A stretch of 34,648 bases of DNA from an uncultured Alphaproteobacteria bacterium (GTDB lineage Bacteria; Pseudomonadota; Alphaproteobacteria; SP197), in the NCBI GenBank assembly GCA_943787175.1, contig CALSLK010000016.1, forward strand, positions 1 to 34,648. Reading direction: 5' to 3'. How positions within the stretch are numbered: position 1 is the stretch's first letter; the number at the start of each line of letters is the position of its first letter. The notes under the pieces were generated by a model. It made no database searches, had not been told where the DNA came from, and saw only the letters and a list, made by a program, of their open reading frames with translations. A program made the translations under genes and the position numbers. Positions 1 to 7,370 of the stretch are shown piece by piece.

Positions 1-387
1 CTTGCCGGCATCAGCCGCGTAGTTTTCGGTGGCAGTCAGGCGCGCGATCAGGCCGTCACGCTCGGCCGAAAGGAGCGCAAGAGCCTGTTCGGCTTCATCG
101 CGGCCGGACGTTGCGCGTTGCAGTTCCGAGGAGAACTGGGCCATCTCCAGGCGCAGATCGGCATTGCTGTCGCGTTCCAGAGAGAGCATGTCGGCCAGTT
201 CTGCGACCCGGTCTTCCAGCTGCGCCAGCGCGGCGTCGCGGCCCGAAAGCGCGATGCCCTGGAAGAACTGTGCGAGCATGAGCACGACAAGAGCAAAGAT
301 GAGCACGACCAGAAGGGTCGAAAGCGCATCGACAAACCCGGCCCAGGTGTCGGCGCCCGAAGCGGTGGTCCGGCTTCGGCGTGCCAT
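1..387 (-). CDS. MotB/ExbD-like membrane protein with coiled coil, C-terminus off the left edge
   Basis: The reading frame starts at ATG 387 and stays open to base 1, giving 129 residues of a longer protein. Residues 1-16 are basic and polar. Residues 17-41 form one membrane helix (GFVDALSTLLVVLIF...), with Asp20 placed like the proton-binding aspartate of MotB/ExbD helices. From about residue 50 the sequence is a Leu/Glu/Arg-rich coiled coil that reaches the edge. The start lies 3 bases past the stop of the ExbB/TolQ-like gene, so the two are one operon and probably one stator complex. MotB relatives end in a peptidoglycan-binding OmpA domain, but that part lies outside the window and cannot be checked. 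The family assignment rests on the helix, the aspartate and the partner gene. Confidence 0.75.
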   Translation of the reverse strand, partial: MARRSRTTASGADTWAGFVDALSTLLVVLIFALVVLMLAQFFQGIALSGRDAALAQLEDRVAELADMLSLERDSNADLRLEMAQFSSELQRATSGRDEAEQALALLSAERDGLIARLTATENYAADAGK

Positions 388-390
388 GGC

Positions 391-1542
391 CTAGCTGTCC
401 TGATCGGCCCGGCGGGTGGCCGCAATGGTGCGCGCGAGAAGCTTGATCTCCGAGCGGATTTCGTCGGCCAGGTGACCGCGGCCCGTGACAGTTTCCTCGA
501 GCAAGCGGCTCATGCCGACATCGACATTGCGCAGATGCGCGCGGCTTGCTTCATCCATGCTGCCGGAGCCCTGCAGGGCGGCAAGACGCTCGATGATGGG
601 TTTGAGGTCGGCCTGTCCCTCGACAAGTTTGACCAGCAATTGTTGCTCGGCATGCATCTGATCGGTCAGGGTTGCCAGCCGATCGGTCAGGGCTGCCAGA
701 TGCTGATCCCCGCTATGGCGGCTCTCTTCGCCCCGTGACAGTGTGCGCTGCAAGCGATCCAGGCTGTCAGCTGTCTGTTCAAGCAGGGCGCTGACATAGG
801 CAGGAACCGATTGTTCGCCCTCAATCGAGAGGCTTGAGCCGGTCTGAAGGCGGGTGATCGAGGAAAGCCACTCTTCAAGCTCGTTGTAAAAGCGATTCTG
901 CGCCTGGCTGGACTGGAGATCGAGGAAACCCAGCACGAGCGAGCCGGCAAGACCGAACAGGGATGAACTGAAGGCGGTACCCATGCCTGAAAGGGGGGCC
1001 GCCAGACCCTGTTTGAGATCATCGAACAGGGCAATGATATCCTGGCCTTCACCCACGGAAAGCCCGGTCAGTGTGCCGCTGACGGCTCCGATGGTCTTGA
1101 TCAGGCCCCAAAAGGTTCCCAGAAGACCCAGGAAGATGAGCAGACCGATGAGGTAGCGCGAGATGTCGCGGGATTCGTCCAGACGCGAGCCGATGCTGTC
1201 GAGCATGGAGCGCATGGATGCCGTGGACAGTGAAAGCCGGCCCTCTGCCTGGCGTTCTCCCAGCAGGGCCGCCATGGGTGCCAGAAGGCGGGGCGCTGCC
1301 TGCACCGAAGCGCCCGGCGTTGCGTTTCGGAACCGCTCGATCCAGTCGACCTCCCGGTAGAGCATCTGGACCTGGCGGAAGATATAGAGAATGCCGAGCA
1401 TAAGGACGCCAAGGATGAGGCCGTTGAGCGCAGGATTGGCGTTGAAGGCCTCAAGCAACGTTGGCAGAAGCACAACGATGACCGCGGTGACCGCAGCCAG
1501 GAAGATCGCCATACGGATCAGATAGGGATGGGGGCGCGTCAT
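391..1542 (-). CDS. MotA/TolQ/ExbB-type proton channel protein with long coiled-coil tail
   Basis: This 383-residue inner-membrane protein has helices at about residues 10-30, 38-58, 128-150 and 182-208. The last two match the conserved ExbB/TolQ/MotA core: GLLGTFWGLIKTIGAV at 139-154 and the small-residue-rich GMGTAFSSSLFGLAGS at 186-201. Known family members form pentameric channels that turn ion flow into movement of a MotB/ExbD/TolR partner. Unlike a minimal ExbB, it carries a cytoplasmic tail of about 170 residues (from about 215) predicted as a coiled coil. It is followed after 3 bases by the MotB-like gene and preceded by the OmpA-domain gene with a 39-base gap. What the motor drives is unknown. 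The neighbours argue for a cell-envelope task rather than flagella. Confidence 0.85.
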   Translation of the reverse strand: MTRPHPYLIRMAIFLAAVTAVIVVLLPTLLEAFNANPALNGLILGVLMLGILYIFRQVQMLYREVDWIERFRNATPGASVQAAPRLLAPMAALLGERQAEGRLSLSTASMRSMLDSIGSRLDESRDISRYLIGLLIFLGLLGTFWGLIKTIGAVSGTLTGLSVGEGQDIIALFDDLKQGLAAPLSGMGTAFSSSLFGLAGSLVLGFLDLQSSQAQNRFYNELEEWLSSITRLQTGSSLSIEGEQSVPAYVSALLEQTADSLDRLQRTLSRGEESRHSGDQHLAALTDRLATLTDQMHAEQQLLVKLVEGQADLKPIIERLAALQGSGSMDEASRAHLRNVDVGMSRLLEETVTGRGHLADEIRSEIKLLARTIAATRRADQDS

Positions 1543-1581
1543 ACCGCTTGAAGTCTCTCCAACGTTAACGCGTCAATTGCC

Positions 1582-2694
1582 TCAGCGTTCCACAAGGACG
1601 ATATCGATCCTGTCGAGAGGCCCACTTTCGGCCTTGTCGCCCAGGGCACGCACATCGATGCGTGTCGAACGCACGTTGTTCTCGATCAGGAAAGCACGCA
1701 CGGCCAACGCGCGCGAAAGGGCAAGGCGCCGTGCATCGCTGGCCGATGTGCCTTCACTGGAGGCATAGGCACGAAGCTGGATGCGACGATCGGGTTCGGC
1801 CTCAAGCCGTCCGGCCAGGCCACGCAGAACGGATTCATCCTGGGCAGTCAGGGCATCATCATCGGGCTGGAACAGGATGCGGATGTCTTCGCCGGTAAGG
1901 TCAGCATCGCCCGTGGAAACAATGGCCACGTCTGTGCCGTCCATGGTCATGGCCGGTTCGGGAACGTTGACGTCCTGCGGCTCAGCGGCTTCGCTCAGCA
2001 GGTCATCAATCTCGGCAAAGACGTCGTCGTCGGCTGCTGTGTCAACGGTCGTAGTGGATGCAGCGGCAACCTCTGACTCGGTCTGGGGTACGGCGATCAG
2101 GATTTCAGACTCGGTCTCTGGCTCGGCCATCACTTCGGGTTCAACTTCAACCATGACTTCCGGCTCAGGCTCTGGTGCCGGAACCACAATGGCGACGGGA
2201 TCAAGTGCACCGTCGGGGTCCGCCATGGGCTCGGGCTCCGGCAGGGCCATGGGCTCAGGCTCGACACTGGTCATGGTTGTGACCGTCGTGGTCGTAACAG
2301 TCTGGGCAGGTTCTGGTTCAGGCTGGATTTCCGCCGCGGAGGGGAACGCGAAATCGTTGGTGCCCGTGGTGGCAGGTTCGTTCAGCAGCAGAACGGAATC
2401 CGATCCGGCGCTTTCGGGCACGGGAAGCAGCAGCACGCTGTCTTCAGAGAGAGCGGAGGCAGGGGCCTGGGTCGTGCCGTATAGGTCGAGCTGGTTCGTG
2501 GTGGAACCATAAAGATCAACCGACGGTGCTGCAGGTGCCGGACCCAGCGAGTCCAGCACGCTGAGGTCGACCTCCACCGACGGCTGGTAGGTCTGCGCCT
2601 GCGCGGGCCATGCCGCCAGGCCGCAAGCCAGCATCAGCGCGCCAAGCGCGACGCCGCTTCCTGAGAAAAGTCCGATTCGTGTGACGCAGTGCAA
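1582..2694 (-). CDS. Secreted Pro/Glu-rich protein with C-terminal OmpA-like domain
   Basis: About 370 residues. Residues 1-33 look like a signal peptide (hydrophobic ALGALMLACGLAAW, then AQA before Gln). Residues 123-196 are a Pro/Glu linker with repeated PEPEP units. Shorter repeats precede it (DLYGST/DLYGTT and DSVLLL twice). Residues about 272-368 are an OmpA-C-like domain, with ILFQPDDDALT at its start and the helix DARRLALSRALAVRAFL that in this family carries the peptidoglycan-contacting Asp and Arg. It is probably a periplasmic or outer-membrane protein tethered to peptidoglycan by a long linker. The frame opens at TTG 2694, while an ATG at 2698 lies in another frame and would give a basic leader. 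The N-terminus is therefore uncertain, because the next 1 kb upstream carries several indels. It is the first gene of the operon with the ExbB- and MotB-like genes. Confidence 0.78.
   Translation of the reverse strand: MHCVTRIGLFSGSGVALGALMLACGLAAWPAQAQTYQPSVEVDLSVLDSLGPAPAAPSVDLYGSTTNQLDLYGTTQAPASALSEDSVLLLPVPESAGSDSVLLLNEPATTGTNDFAFPSAAEIQPEPEPAQTVTTTTVTTMTSVEPEPMALPEPEPMADPDGALDPVAIVVPAPEPEPEVMVEVEPEVMAEPETESEILIAVPQTESEVAAASTTTVDTAADDDVFAEIDDLLSEAAEPQDVNVPEPAMTMDGTDVAIVSTGDADLTGEDIRILFQPDDDALTAQDESVLRGLAGRLEAEPDRRIQLRAYASSEGTSASDARRLALSRALAVRAFLIENNVRSTRIDVRALGDKAESGPLDRIDIVLVER
2107..2328 (-). repeat. Pro/Glu-rich low-complexity coding repeat
   Basis: This stretch encodes residues 123-196 of the OmpA-domain protein: irregular copies of PEPEP and PEPM/PEVM separated by a Thr/Val-rich spacer. 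Such linkers are stiff and extended, like the Pro-rich region of TonB, and would span part of the periplasm. The repetition also produces a long open frame on the opposite strand that is not a gene. Confidence 0.7.
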
Positions 2695-2787
2695 TCATGG
2701 CGTTACCGCTATGCTCCATCCGGGTTGCCGCGCGTTTTGCGCACCATAGACAACACCGGGACATGCAAACAACGTGCCCTGCGTACT

Positions 2788-3587
2788 TCAGCGCCCCGCC
2801 AGGGCCTTGTGCAGCTGGCTGTGGATGTTGGGGTTGCCGGCCAGGACCGATCCCAGTCTTCACCGAAACCGGGCCGCCGCTGGTGTCGGTGATGTAGACC
2901 CCGGCCTCCTGGGCAATGACGATGCCGGCTGCGATGTCCCAGGCCTTCAGGCCTTCTTCCCAGAACCCGTCATACCGGCCCGCGCCGACGTAGCAGAGGT
3001 CCAGGGCGGCAGCACCCCATGCGGCGCAGATCCCTGCGTATGGCGCATGACGTGGCCCATCTGGGCCATGAAGACGCTCCTGGTCCCCCGGCTCCTCGCT
3101 GCGGGCGCGGCCATGGGCGATCAGGCAGTCGGCGAGGCGTTCACGCTTGCTGCAGCGCAGACGGCGCTGGTTGACCCAGGCGCCTTCACCGCGTTCGGCC
3201 CAGAACAGCTCGTCGCGCAGGGGGTCGAACACGATTCCCGCAGCTGAGCTCACCATCGGTTTCGACGCCGATGGAGATGCAGAACTGCGGCACCGAATGG
3301 ATGAAGTTGAGGGTGCCGTCGAGCGGATCGATGATCCAGCGGTTCTGCCCGTCCTTCGCGGGAACCGGCTTGGACTCCTCGGTCAGGAAGCCGAACCCGG
3401 GGCGGGCCCTGGAGAGCTCCTCCTTCAGCACCTCTTCTGCGCGCAGATCGGCGGCGGTGACGAAGTCGTTGGTGCCCTTGCGTGAAACCTGCAGGTTCTC
3501 GACTTCGTTGAAGTCACGCAGAAGCGTACGGGCTGCCTTGTCGGCGGCCGCTGCCATGACGGTGATCAGGGGGGATTTGCGTGACAA
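2788..3587 (-). pseudogene. Inositol monophosphatase family gene, interrupted by several indels
   Basis: Joined across frames, this gives about 265 residues, the usual length for inositol monophosphatase, a Mg-dependent phosphatase of inositol phosphates and related sugar phosphates. Visible motifs are FLTEES (metal-binding Glu), [12 protein letters not shown] (DPxDGT), [35 protein letters not shown] and AWDIAAGIVIAQEAG (WDxAAG). The frame is broken near 3245 (one extra base), between about 3025 and 3080 (compensating changes that garble one helix), and near 2852 (one extra base), after which ...SVLAGNPNIHSQLHKALAGR and a TGA at 2788-2790 follow. The start is taken as TTG 3587, giving [11 protein letters not shown]..., 8 bases after the efp stop. 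It is either a decaying gene or, more likely, a stretch of poor base calls, since all motifs are intact. Confidence 0.75.
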
Positions 3588-3595
3588 GGAGCTGC

Positions 3596-4166
3596 TCAGC
3601 CCTTCGCGCGTTCGCGATAGGTCGCGTCTTCGGTGTTGACCACGATCCGCGTGCCGGTCCCGATGACGTGCGGCGGCACCATCACGCGCAGATCCGTTTT
3701 CGAGAATCGCCGGCTTGTAGGACGACGCGGCGGTCTGGCCCTTCACCACGGCTTCGGTCTCCTCGATGGTGAGGATGACGGTTTCAGGCAGTGAAACGCC
3801 CAGCGGCTCGTCATCATGGGACTGGACCGCGACCATCATGCCGTCCTGCATGAAGGCTGCCTTGTCGCCGATCATGTCACGGCTGATCTCGATCTGCTCG
3901 AAACTCTCGGTGTCCATGAAGGTGAAGTTGTCGTCATCGGCAAAAAGGAACTGGTATTCCTTGTCGTAGAGCCGGACGCGCTCGACCGTTTCGGATGAAC
4001 GGAACCGTTCGTTCATCTTGGTGCCGTCGCGGATATCTTTCAGTTCAACCTGCAGATAGGCGCCGCCCTTGCCGGGCTGGGTATGCTGGATTTTCGTTGC
4101 AACCAGCAGGCGGTCCTTGTGTTCGATGACCATGCCGGGACGAATCGCGTTGCCGTCGATCTTCAT
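3596..4166 (-). CDS. efp: Elongation factor P, with one frameshift near the C-terminus
   Basis: EF-P rescues ribosomes stalled at polyproline by binding between the P and E sites. ATG 4166 begins [18 protein letters not shown]. The KOW-like domain I carries the modification loop TQPGKGGAY with Lys33, the counterpart of the beta-lysylated Lys34 of E. coli. OB domains II and III follow to [11 protein letters not shown]. There one extra base at about 3692-3695 (a GGATC context) throws the frame. Correcting it restores [20 protein letters not shown]... to a TGA at 3596-3598 and a 189-residue protein, the normal EF-P length. Without correction the frame runs into the downstream phosphatase and makes an artificial fusion. 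EF-P targets exist here: the OmpA-domain protein is rich in Pro repeats. Confidence 0.88.
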
Positions 4167-4212
4167 GCGTTTGACCTGAGAAAGAGGGGTTGTTCTAAGG
4201 TCGCGGAAGCTA

Positions 4213-4830
4213 TCAGTGGGGCGATGCGTTGGCAATCGCGGCGATGGCCGCGGCAACCCCGGCGGCGGGGCCGTCAGGATGGTTCCAGATTGCATCATCG
4301 GCCATGACGAAATCCGCACCTGCCGCTGCCGCAAGCGGAACGGCGGCAAGATCGATGTTTCCGTAGGCCACACAGGGTGGCTCCATGGTTTCCTGCCACC
4401 AGGTCAGGGTCTGGCTGACATGCGCGCTCCAGGGGCCGAAAGCGACATAATCGGCCCCGTCCTCGCCCGCCACCATGGCCTCATGGCGCAAGCCGCTGCA
4501 TCCCGCACCCAGGATGGCGTCATCGGGCAAGTGCTGGCGCAGATCTGCGACCCGCTCTTCGGTGTGCATGCCGTCCGCGCCGGTCTGGCCGACAAGATGT
4601 GCGTGATCCCGTAGCAGAAACGCGACATCTCTGGCCTGCACAATGGGCACGAGCATCTCGCAGGCCCTGAGCCAGGCGGCGTCATCGTCCTGATCGAGTG
4701 CAAGCTGGAAACAGGCGACATCGCCGGCATCAAGTGCCGCCGCGAGGACTTCACCGAAGGAATCGGGATCGAACACCGGAGGCGAGACGAGGTAAAGGCG
4801 GCAAGGCGCCTTCTGTTTCCTGGCTGACAG
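4213..4830 (-). CDS. ThiE/TenI-like protein (thiamine phosphate synthase family)
   Basis: About 205 residues with the (beta/alpha)8 pattern of the ThiE/TenI family. RLYLVSPP is the first strand. [19 protein letters not shown] matches the family's 'DRxDLAxxxGADGVHLGQ' strand-loop. [12 protein letters not shown] matches 'GADYIGFGPVF' near the phosphate site. ThiE joins HMP diphosphate and thiazole phosphate. The usual HLGQ is altered to HTEE here, so another function is possible. No ATG or GTG precedes the conserved first strand: the in-frame TAG of fba is 3 bases upstream. The best start is CTG 4830, six bases after an AAGGAA ribosome-binding site. A GTG at 4776 would delete the first strand. 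It lies between fba and efp in the same operon. Confidence 0.68.
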   Translation of the reverse strand: MSARKQKAPCRLYLVSPPVFDPDSFGEVLAAALDAGDVACFQLALDQDDDAAWLRACEMLVPIVQARDVAFLLRDHAHLVGQTGADGMHTEERVADLRQHLPDDAILGAGCSGLRHEAMVAGEDGADYVAFGPWSAHVSQTLTWWQETMEPPCVAYGNIDLAAVPLAAAAGADFVMADDAIWNHPDGPAAGVAAAIAAIANASPH

Positions 4831-4833
4831 AGC

Positions 4834-5754
4834 CTATTCCTTGCCCTGATAGATCTTGATGATGCGGTCCAGCATGGCGTGAGCATCTTCGGGCTGACGC
4901 TGGAAGGTGTTGCGCCCGATGATCGAACCCGTCGCACCGCCAGCCGCAATTTCGCGGATCTCGGAAAAGACACCGTCGAGGTCCTTGGCAGCACCACCTG
5001 AGAACACGACGATCCGCCGGCCGTTGAAGGCCGACTGCAAGACATGCTCGATGCGCGCCTTCAGGGTGGAAATGTCGATGCCTTCGCTCTCGTAGACCTT
5101 CTTGGCTTCAGGCTGCTCGATGAAGTCCGTGGGTGGCTTGACCTTGATGATGTTGGCACCAAGCTGTGCGGCCATGTGGGCGGCATAGGCGGTGATGTCG
5201 ACGGCGGTTTCGCCTTCCTTGGAAAGGTTGCCGCCGCGCGGATAGGACCAGACCACGGTGGCGATACCGCAGGATTTGGCTTCCAGCGACATCTCGCGCA
5301 CTTCCTCGATCATCTCGAACTGGTATTCGGAACTTGGATAGATCGTAAAGCCGATGGCCGAGCAGCCAAGGCGCAGTGCGTCCTGGACCGAAGCTGTGAT
5401 GGCCTGGTCCTTTTCGGTAGCAAGGCTGTTGGAGTTGTTGGCCTTGAGGATCAGCGGAATGGCGCCTGCGAAGGTGTCTGCTCCGGCTTCCAGGAAACCC
5501 AGGGGCGCTGCATAGGCGTTGAGCCCGGCATCGATCGCAAGCTGGAAGTGATAGTGCGGGTCATAGGCTGGCGCATTTTTGGCAAAGCTGCGCGCGGGGC
5601 CGTGTTCCCAACCCTGATCGACCGGCAGGATCACCATACGACCGGAGCCGCCAAGGCGGCCATGCATCAGGATGCGGGCCAGATTGGCCTTCACGCCCGG
5701 CGTCTCGCCTTCGTACCAGGACAACATCTGTTTTACGCGGCGGGTCATTTTCAT
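4834..5754 (-). CDS. fbaB: Class I fructose-bisphosphate aldolase, DhnA/FbaB type
   Basis: This 306-residue cytoplasmic enzyme interconverts fructose 1,6-bisphosphate with DHAP and glyceraldehyde 3-phosphate through a lysine Schiff base. Family features seen are MVILPVDQGWEHGP (41-53), IGFTIYPSSEYQFE, WSYPRGG (169-175), NIIKVKPP (201-208) with the likely Schiff-base lysine at 204, and a C-terminal phosphate-binding SGGAAKD...GATGSIIGRNTFQR. The ATG at 5754 has AGGGAA about nine bases upstream, and a second in-frame ATG two codons later is also usable. Being of the DhnA type it is metal-independent and unrelated to the class II enzyme. It heads the fba - thiE-like - efp - phosphatase run, now separated from pgk by the plus-strand cassette. 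Confidence 0.93.
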   Translation of the reverse strand: MKMTRRVKQMLSWYEGETPGVKANLARILMHGRLGGSGRMVILPVDQGWEHGPARSFAKNAPAYDPHYHFQLAIDAGLNAYAAPLGFLEAGADTFAGAIPLILKANNSNSLATEKDQAITASVQDALRLGCSAIGFTIYPSSEYQFEMIEEVREMSLEAKSCGIATVVWSYPRGGNLSKEGETAVDITAYAAHMAAQLGANIIKVKPPTDFIEQPEAKKVYESEGIDISTLKARIEHVLQSAFNGRRIVVFSGGAAKDLDGVFSEIREIAAGGATGSIIGRNTFQRQPEDAHAMLDRIIKIYQGKE

Positions 5755-5775
5755 GGTTTGGGATTCCCTGTGGGG

Positions 5776-5808
5776 TCAAGCATCGCTTTGGCGATGTGCT
5801 TAACTTGA
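5776..5808 (-). promoter_or_regulatory. Stem-loop in the fba leader
   Basis: CATCGC-TTTG-GCGATG (5781-5796) is a perfect 6-bp stem with a 4-base loop. It is flanked by further complementary bases (TCAAG at 5776-5780 and CTTGA at 5804-5808), 25-55 bases upstream of the fba start on the minus strand. No T-run follows on the minus strand, so it is not a clear terminator. It could stabilise the leader or be a regulator site. Confidence 0.35.
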
Positions 5809-5851
5809 ACAGGGGTCGTGATCAATTGGATGCGACGGTCGACAGGGGCTG

Positions 5852-6256
5852 TTATCGGCTTTGATCCACAGCCAATCCTGCCGGTTTTTCCAGGTTTGGT
5901 GGTAAATCAGCGTGAAAACGCGCGCCAGCGGCCTCAGCCATCTGGGCAATGCGGTCCACGGTTTCAGGCGCCCCGGTGAGATGAACGTCTTTCCAGCCGA
6001 CCCGCAGGGCGAGCATGGCGTATCCGGCATCCGAGCCGCAATTAATGAGAGCGTTCATCGTTTCACCGTCAAAACCTGCCTGGCGCACCATTTCCAGAAG
6101 GTATTCCGGGCCCAGTCGAGCACAGGCTCCCGGTTCGGTCACAAGCAGAAGCGTTTGATCCAAGTCTTTCGCCGAGGCCACGGCGGCGCATGCATCCGCG
6201 AGTGTGGATACCAGCACACGATTGTCATTTTCAAAAGCAATTGCTTTTTTATTCAT
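5852..6256 (-). CDS. Small uncharacterised protein upstream of fba
   Basis: This 134-residue soluble protein is not recognised. From ATG 6256 it reads MNKKAIAFENDNRVLV, then alternating strand/helix segments: LLLVTEPGACARLGPEYLLEMVRQAGF, INCGSDAGYAMLALRVGWKDVHLTG, and VDRIAQMAEAAGARFHADLPP. The pattern resembles half of an alpha/beta barrel or a Rossmann-like fold. There is no signal peptide or membrane helix and no clear catalytic motif. An alternative start at ATG 6298 adds 14 residues but would overlap the start of the divergent gene at 6297. It lies 97 bases upstream of fba on the same strand, which suggests a link to carbon metabolism. Function unknown. Confidence 0.6.
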   Translation of the reverse strand: MNKKAIAFENDNRVLVSTLADACAAVASAKDLDQTLLLVTEPGACARLGPEYLLEMVRQAGFDGETMNALINCGSDAGYAMLALRVGWKDVHLTGAPETVDRIAQMAEAAGARFHADLPPNLEKPAGLAVDQSR

Positions 6257-6284
6257 CGACTGCAATGATTTCCATAGTCCACGT

Positions 6285-6290
6285 GGGGAG
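6285..6290 (+). promoter_or_regulatory. Ribosome-binding site GGGGAG fixing the start at 6297
   Basis: GGGGAG lies six bases before ATG 6297 and selects it over an upstream in-frame ATG at 6204, which lies inside the divergent gene. An 8-bp palindrome CCACGTGG (6278-6285) overlaps it in the short gap between the divergent genes. Confidence 0.6.
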
Positions 6291-6296
6291 ATTGCC

Positions 6297-7322
6297 ATGT
6301 TGCTGTGCCAGCACCACTACTTGCCTTATGACCAAGCTGCCCAAGTCCCCAACATCGTGATTGATGGCGGGCGTAACGACAACACGGAGTTGTCGCTTTC
6401 GCATTGGCCCAAGAGTGGAACGCCGTGGCCCCTGAAGGCTGACACTTCAGTTGGCATCGTCTTCAACTATCTCGATTCTCCTGATTGGCATCGCGATGTT
6501 CCGGCGGTGACGAACGACCATTTTGATGAAGATGGCCTGATCGGGCTGTTCTGTATGATCGAGCCCGATTTTGCCGTGGAGAACCGGGAACTCCTGATCG
6601 ATGCCTCCCGTTCGGGAGACTTTGGCACCTATGAAGACCGGCGGGCTGCCCGCCTGGCGTTTGCCATCTCTCGCCTGGTGGATCCGGCCATGTCACCCTG
6701 GAGCCCTGATGTCATCAGGCCCGATTCCTTCAACGATTACCCCCGTTATTGCGCGACCGTGTACAGCAAGCTGTTGGAAGTTCTGCGCGGCATGGTCGAG
6801 GACATCGACGCTCATAAGGAACTCTGGGCCGACGAGGATGGGTTGCTGACGGCCAGCGAAATGGCCCTGGAGAGCGGCGAAGCGGTGATCGAGGAGGTTG
6901 CTGATGTTGATCTTGCCGTTGTGCGTGTGCCCGGCGACTGGCCGGAACGTCCGGCCCACCGTTTTACCCAGCACCGCCAGGTCGCAATCCACCCCATGGC
7001 TGTGCACAACCGGACGGGCTGCAATCGGATTGTAACACTCTGTGGTGATCGCCTGCGCTTTGACTACCGCTATGAAAGTTGGGTTCAAGTTGTCCATAAC
7101 CGCCCTCCGCTGCGCGTTGACCTGACACCTCTTGCTGATTCGTTGACCCACGCCGAGGACGGCAAGGTGGCCTGGCAGGCAGAGACGGTTGATCAGCTCA
7201 CCCCCAGTCTGATGCCGGACGGTGGTGTGAGTGATCTGAGCCCTGACCGGTTTGTCGATGCAGTTGTTTCAGCGCTGCGCAGCGGCGCGCCCGCTTGGGA
7301 CCCCTACGACCCCGTACCCTGA
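6297..7322 (+). CDS. Uncharacterised protein with DHH-like NDHFDEDGL motif (DUF6687-like)
   Basis: This 341-residue cytoplasmic protein has a clear ribosome-binding site at ATG 6297. From memory it resembles DUF6687 proteins, otherwise common in actinobacteria; this is recall, not a search. Visible blocks are PNIVIDGGRNDNTELSLSHW (residues 18-37), VTNDHFDEDGLIGLF, LLIDASRSGDFGTYEDRRAARLAFAI, and a C-terminal part from about 200 with VDLAVVRVPGDW, AVHNRTGCNRIVTLCGDRLRFDYRYESWVQ and RPPLRVDLTPLA. The His/Asp cluster DHFDEDGL looks like a metal site similar to the DHH/DDH phosphoesterase signature, but that is inference. It is followed after 48 bases by the lyase homologue and then UbiD, so it probably acts in the same pathway. 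It could be a phosphoesterase or hydrolase. Confidence 0.72.
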   Translation: MLLCQHHYLPYDQAAQVPNIVIDGGRNDNTELSLSHWPKSGTPWPLKADTSVGIVFNYLDSPDWHRDVPAVTNDHFDEDGLIGLFCMIEPDFAVENRELLIDASRSGDFGTYEDRRAARLAFAISRLVDPAMSPWSPDVIRPDSFNDYPRYCATVYSKLLEVLRGMVEDIDAHKELWADEDGLLTASEMALESGEAVIEEVADVDLAVVRVPGDWPERPAHRFTQHRQVAIHPMAVHNRTGCNRIVTLCGDRLRFDYRYESWVQVVHNRPPLRVDLTPLADSLTHAEDGKVAWQAETVDQLTPSLMPDGGVSDLSPDRFVDAVVSALRSGAPAWDPYDPVP

Positions 7323-7370
7323 ACGCTCTGCTTCCTGTAGCGTGCGCCCTGCAAGGGGGCGGGGCAGATT

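Noticed and set aside
391..1542. Zorya anti-phage system (ZorA/ZorB-like)
   Set aside because: The channel protein has a long cytoplasmic tail as ZorA does, but the neighbours are an OmpA-domain protein and housekeeping genes, with no ZorC, ZorD or ZorE. The left side is cut, so this cannot be fully excluded.
1781..2512. Ser/Val/Gly-rich plus-strand open frame of 243 codons
   Set aside because: It is the mirror of the Pro/Glu repeat of the OmpA-domain gene and has no independent support.
2695..2787. Promoter or terminator before the OmpA-domain gene
   Set aside because: The 93-base gap has no hairpin with T-run and no convincing -35/-10 pair.
4167..4212. TPP riboswitch near the ThiE-like gene
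   Set aside because: The gaps around the ThiE-like gene are too short (3 and 46 bases) and carry no THI-element motifs.
3186..4373. EF-P fused to inositol monophosphatase as one 395-residue protein
   Set aside because: The fusion arises only from a one-base indel near 3693. Correcting it gives a full-length EF-P with a normal stop and a separate phosphatase.
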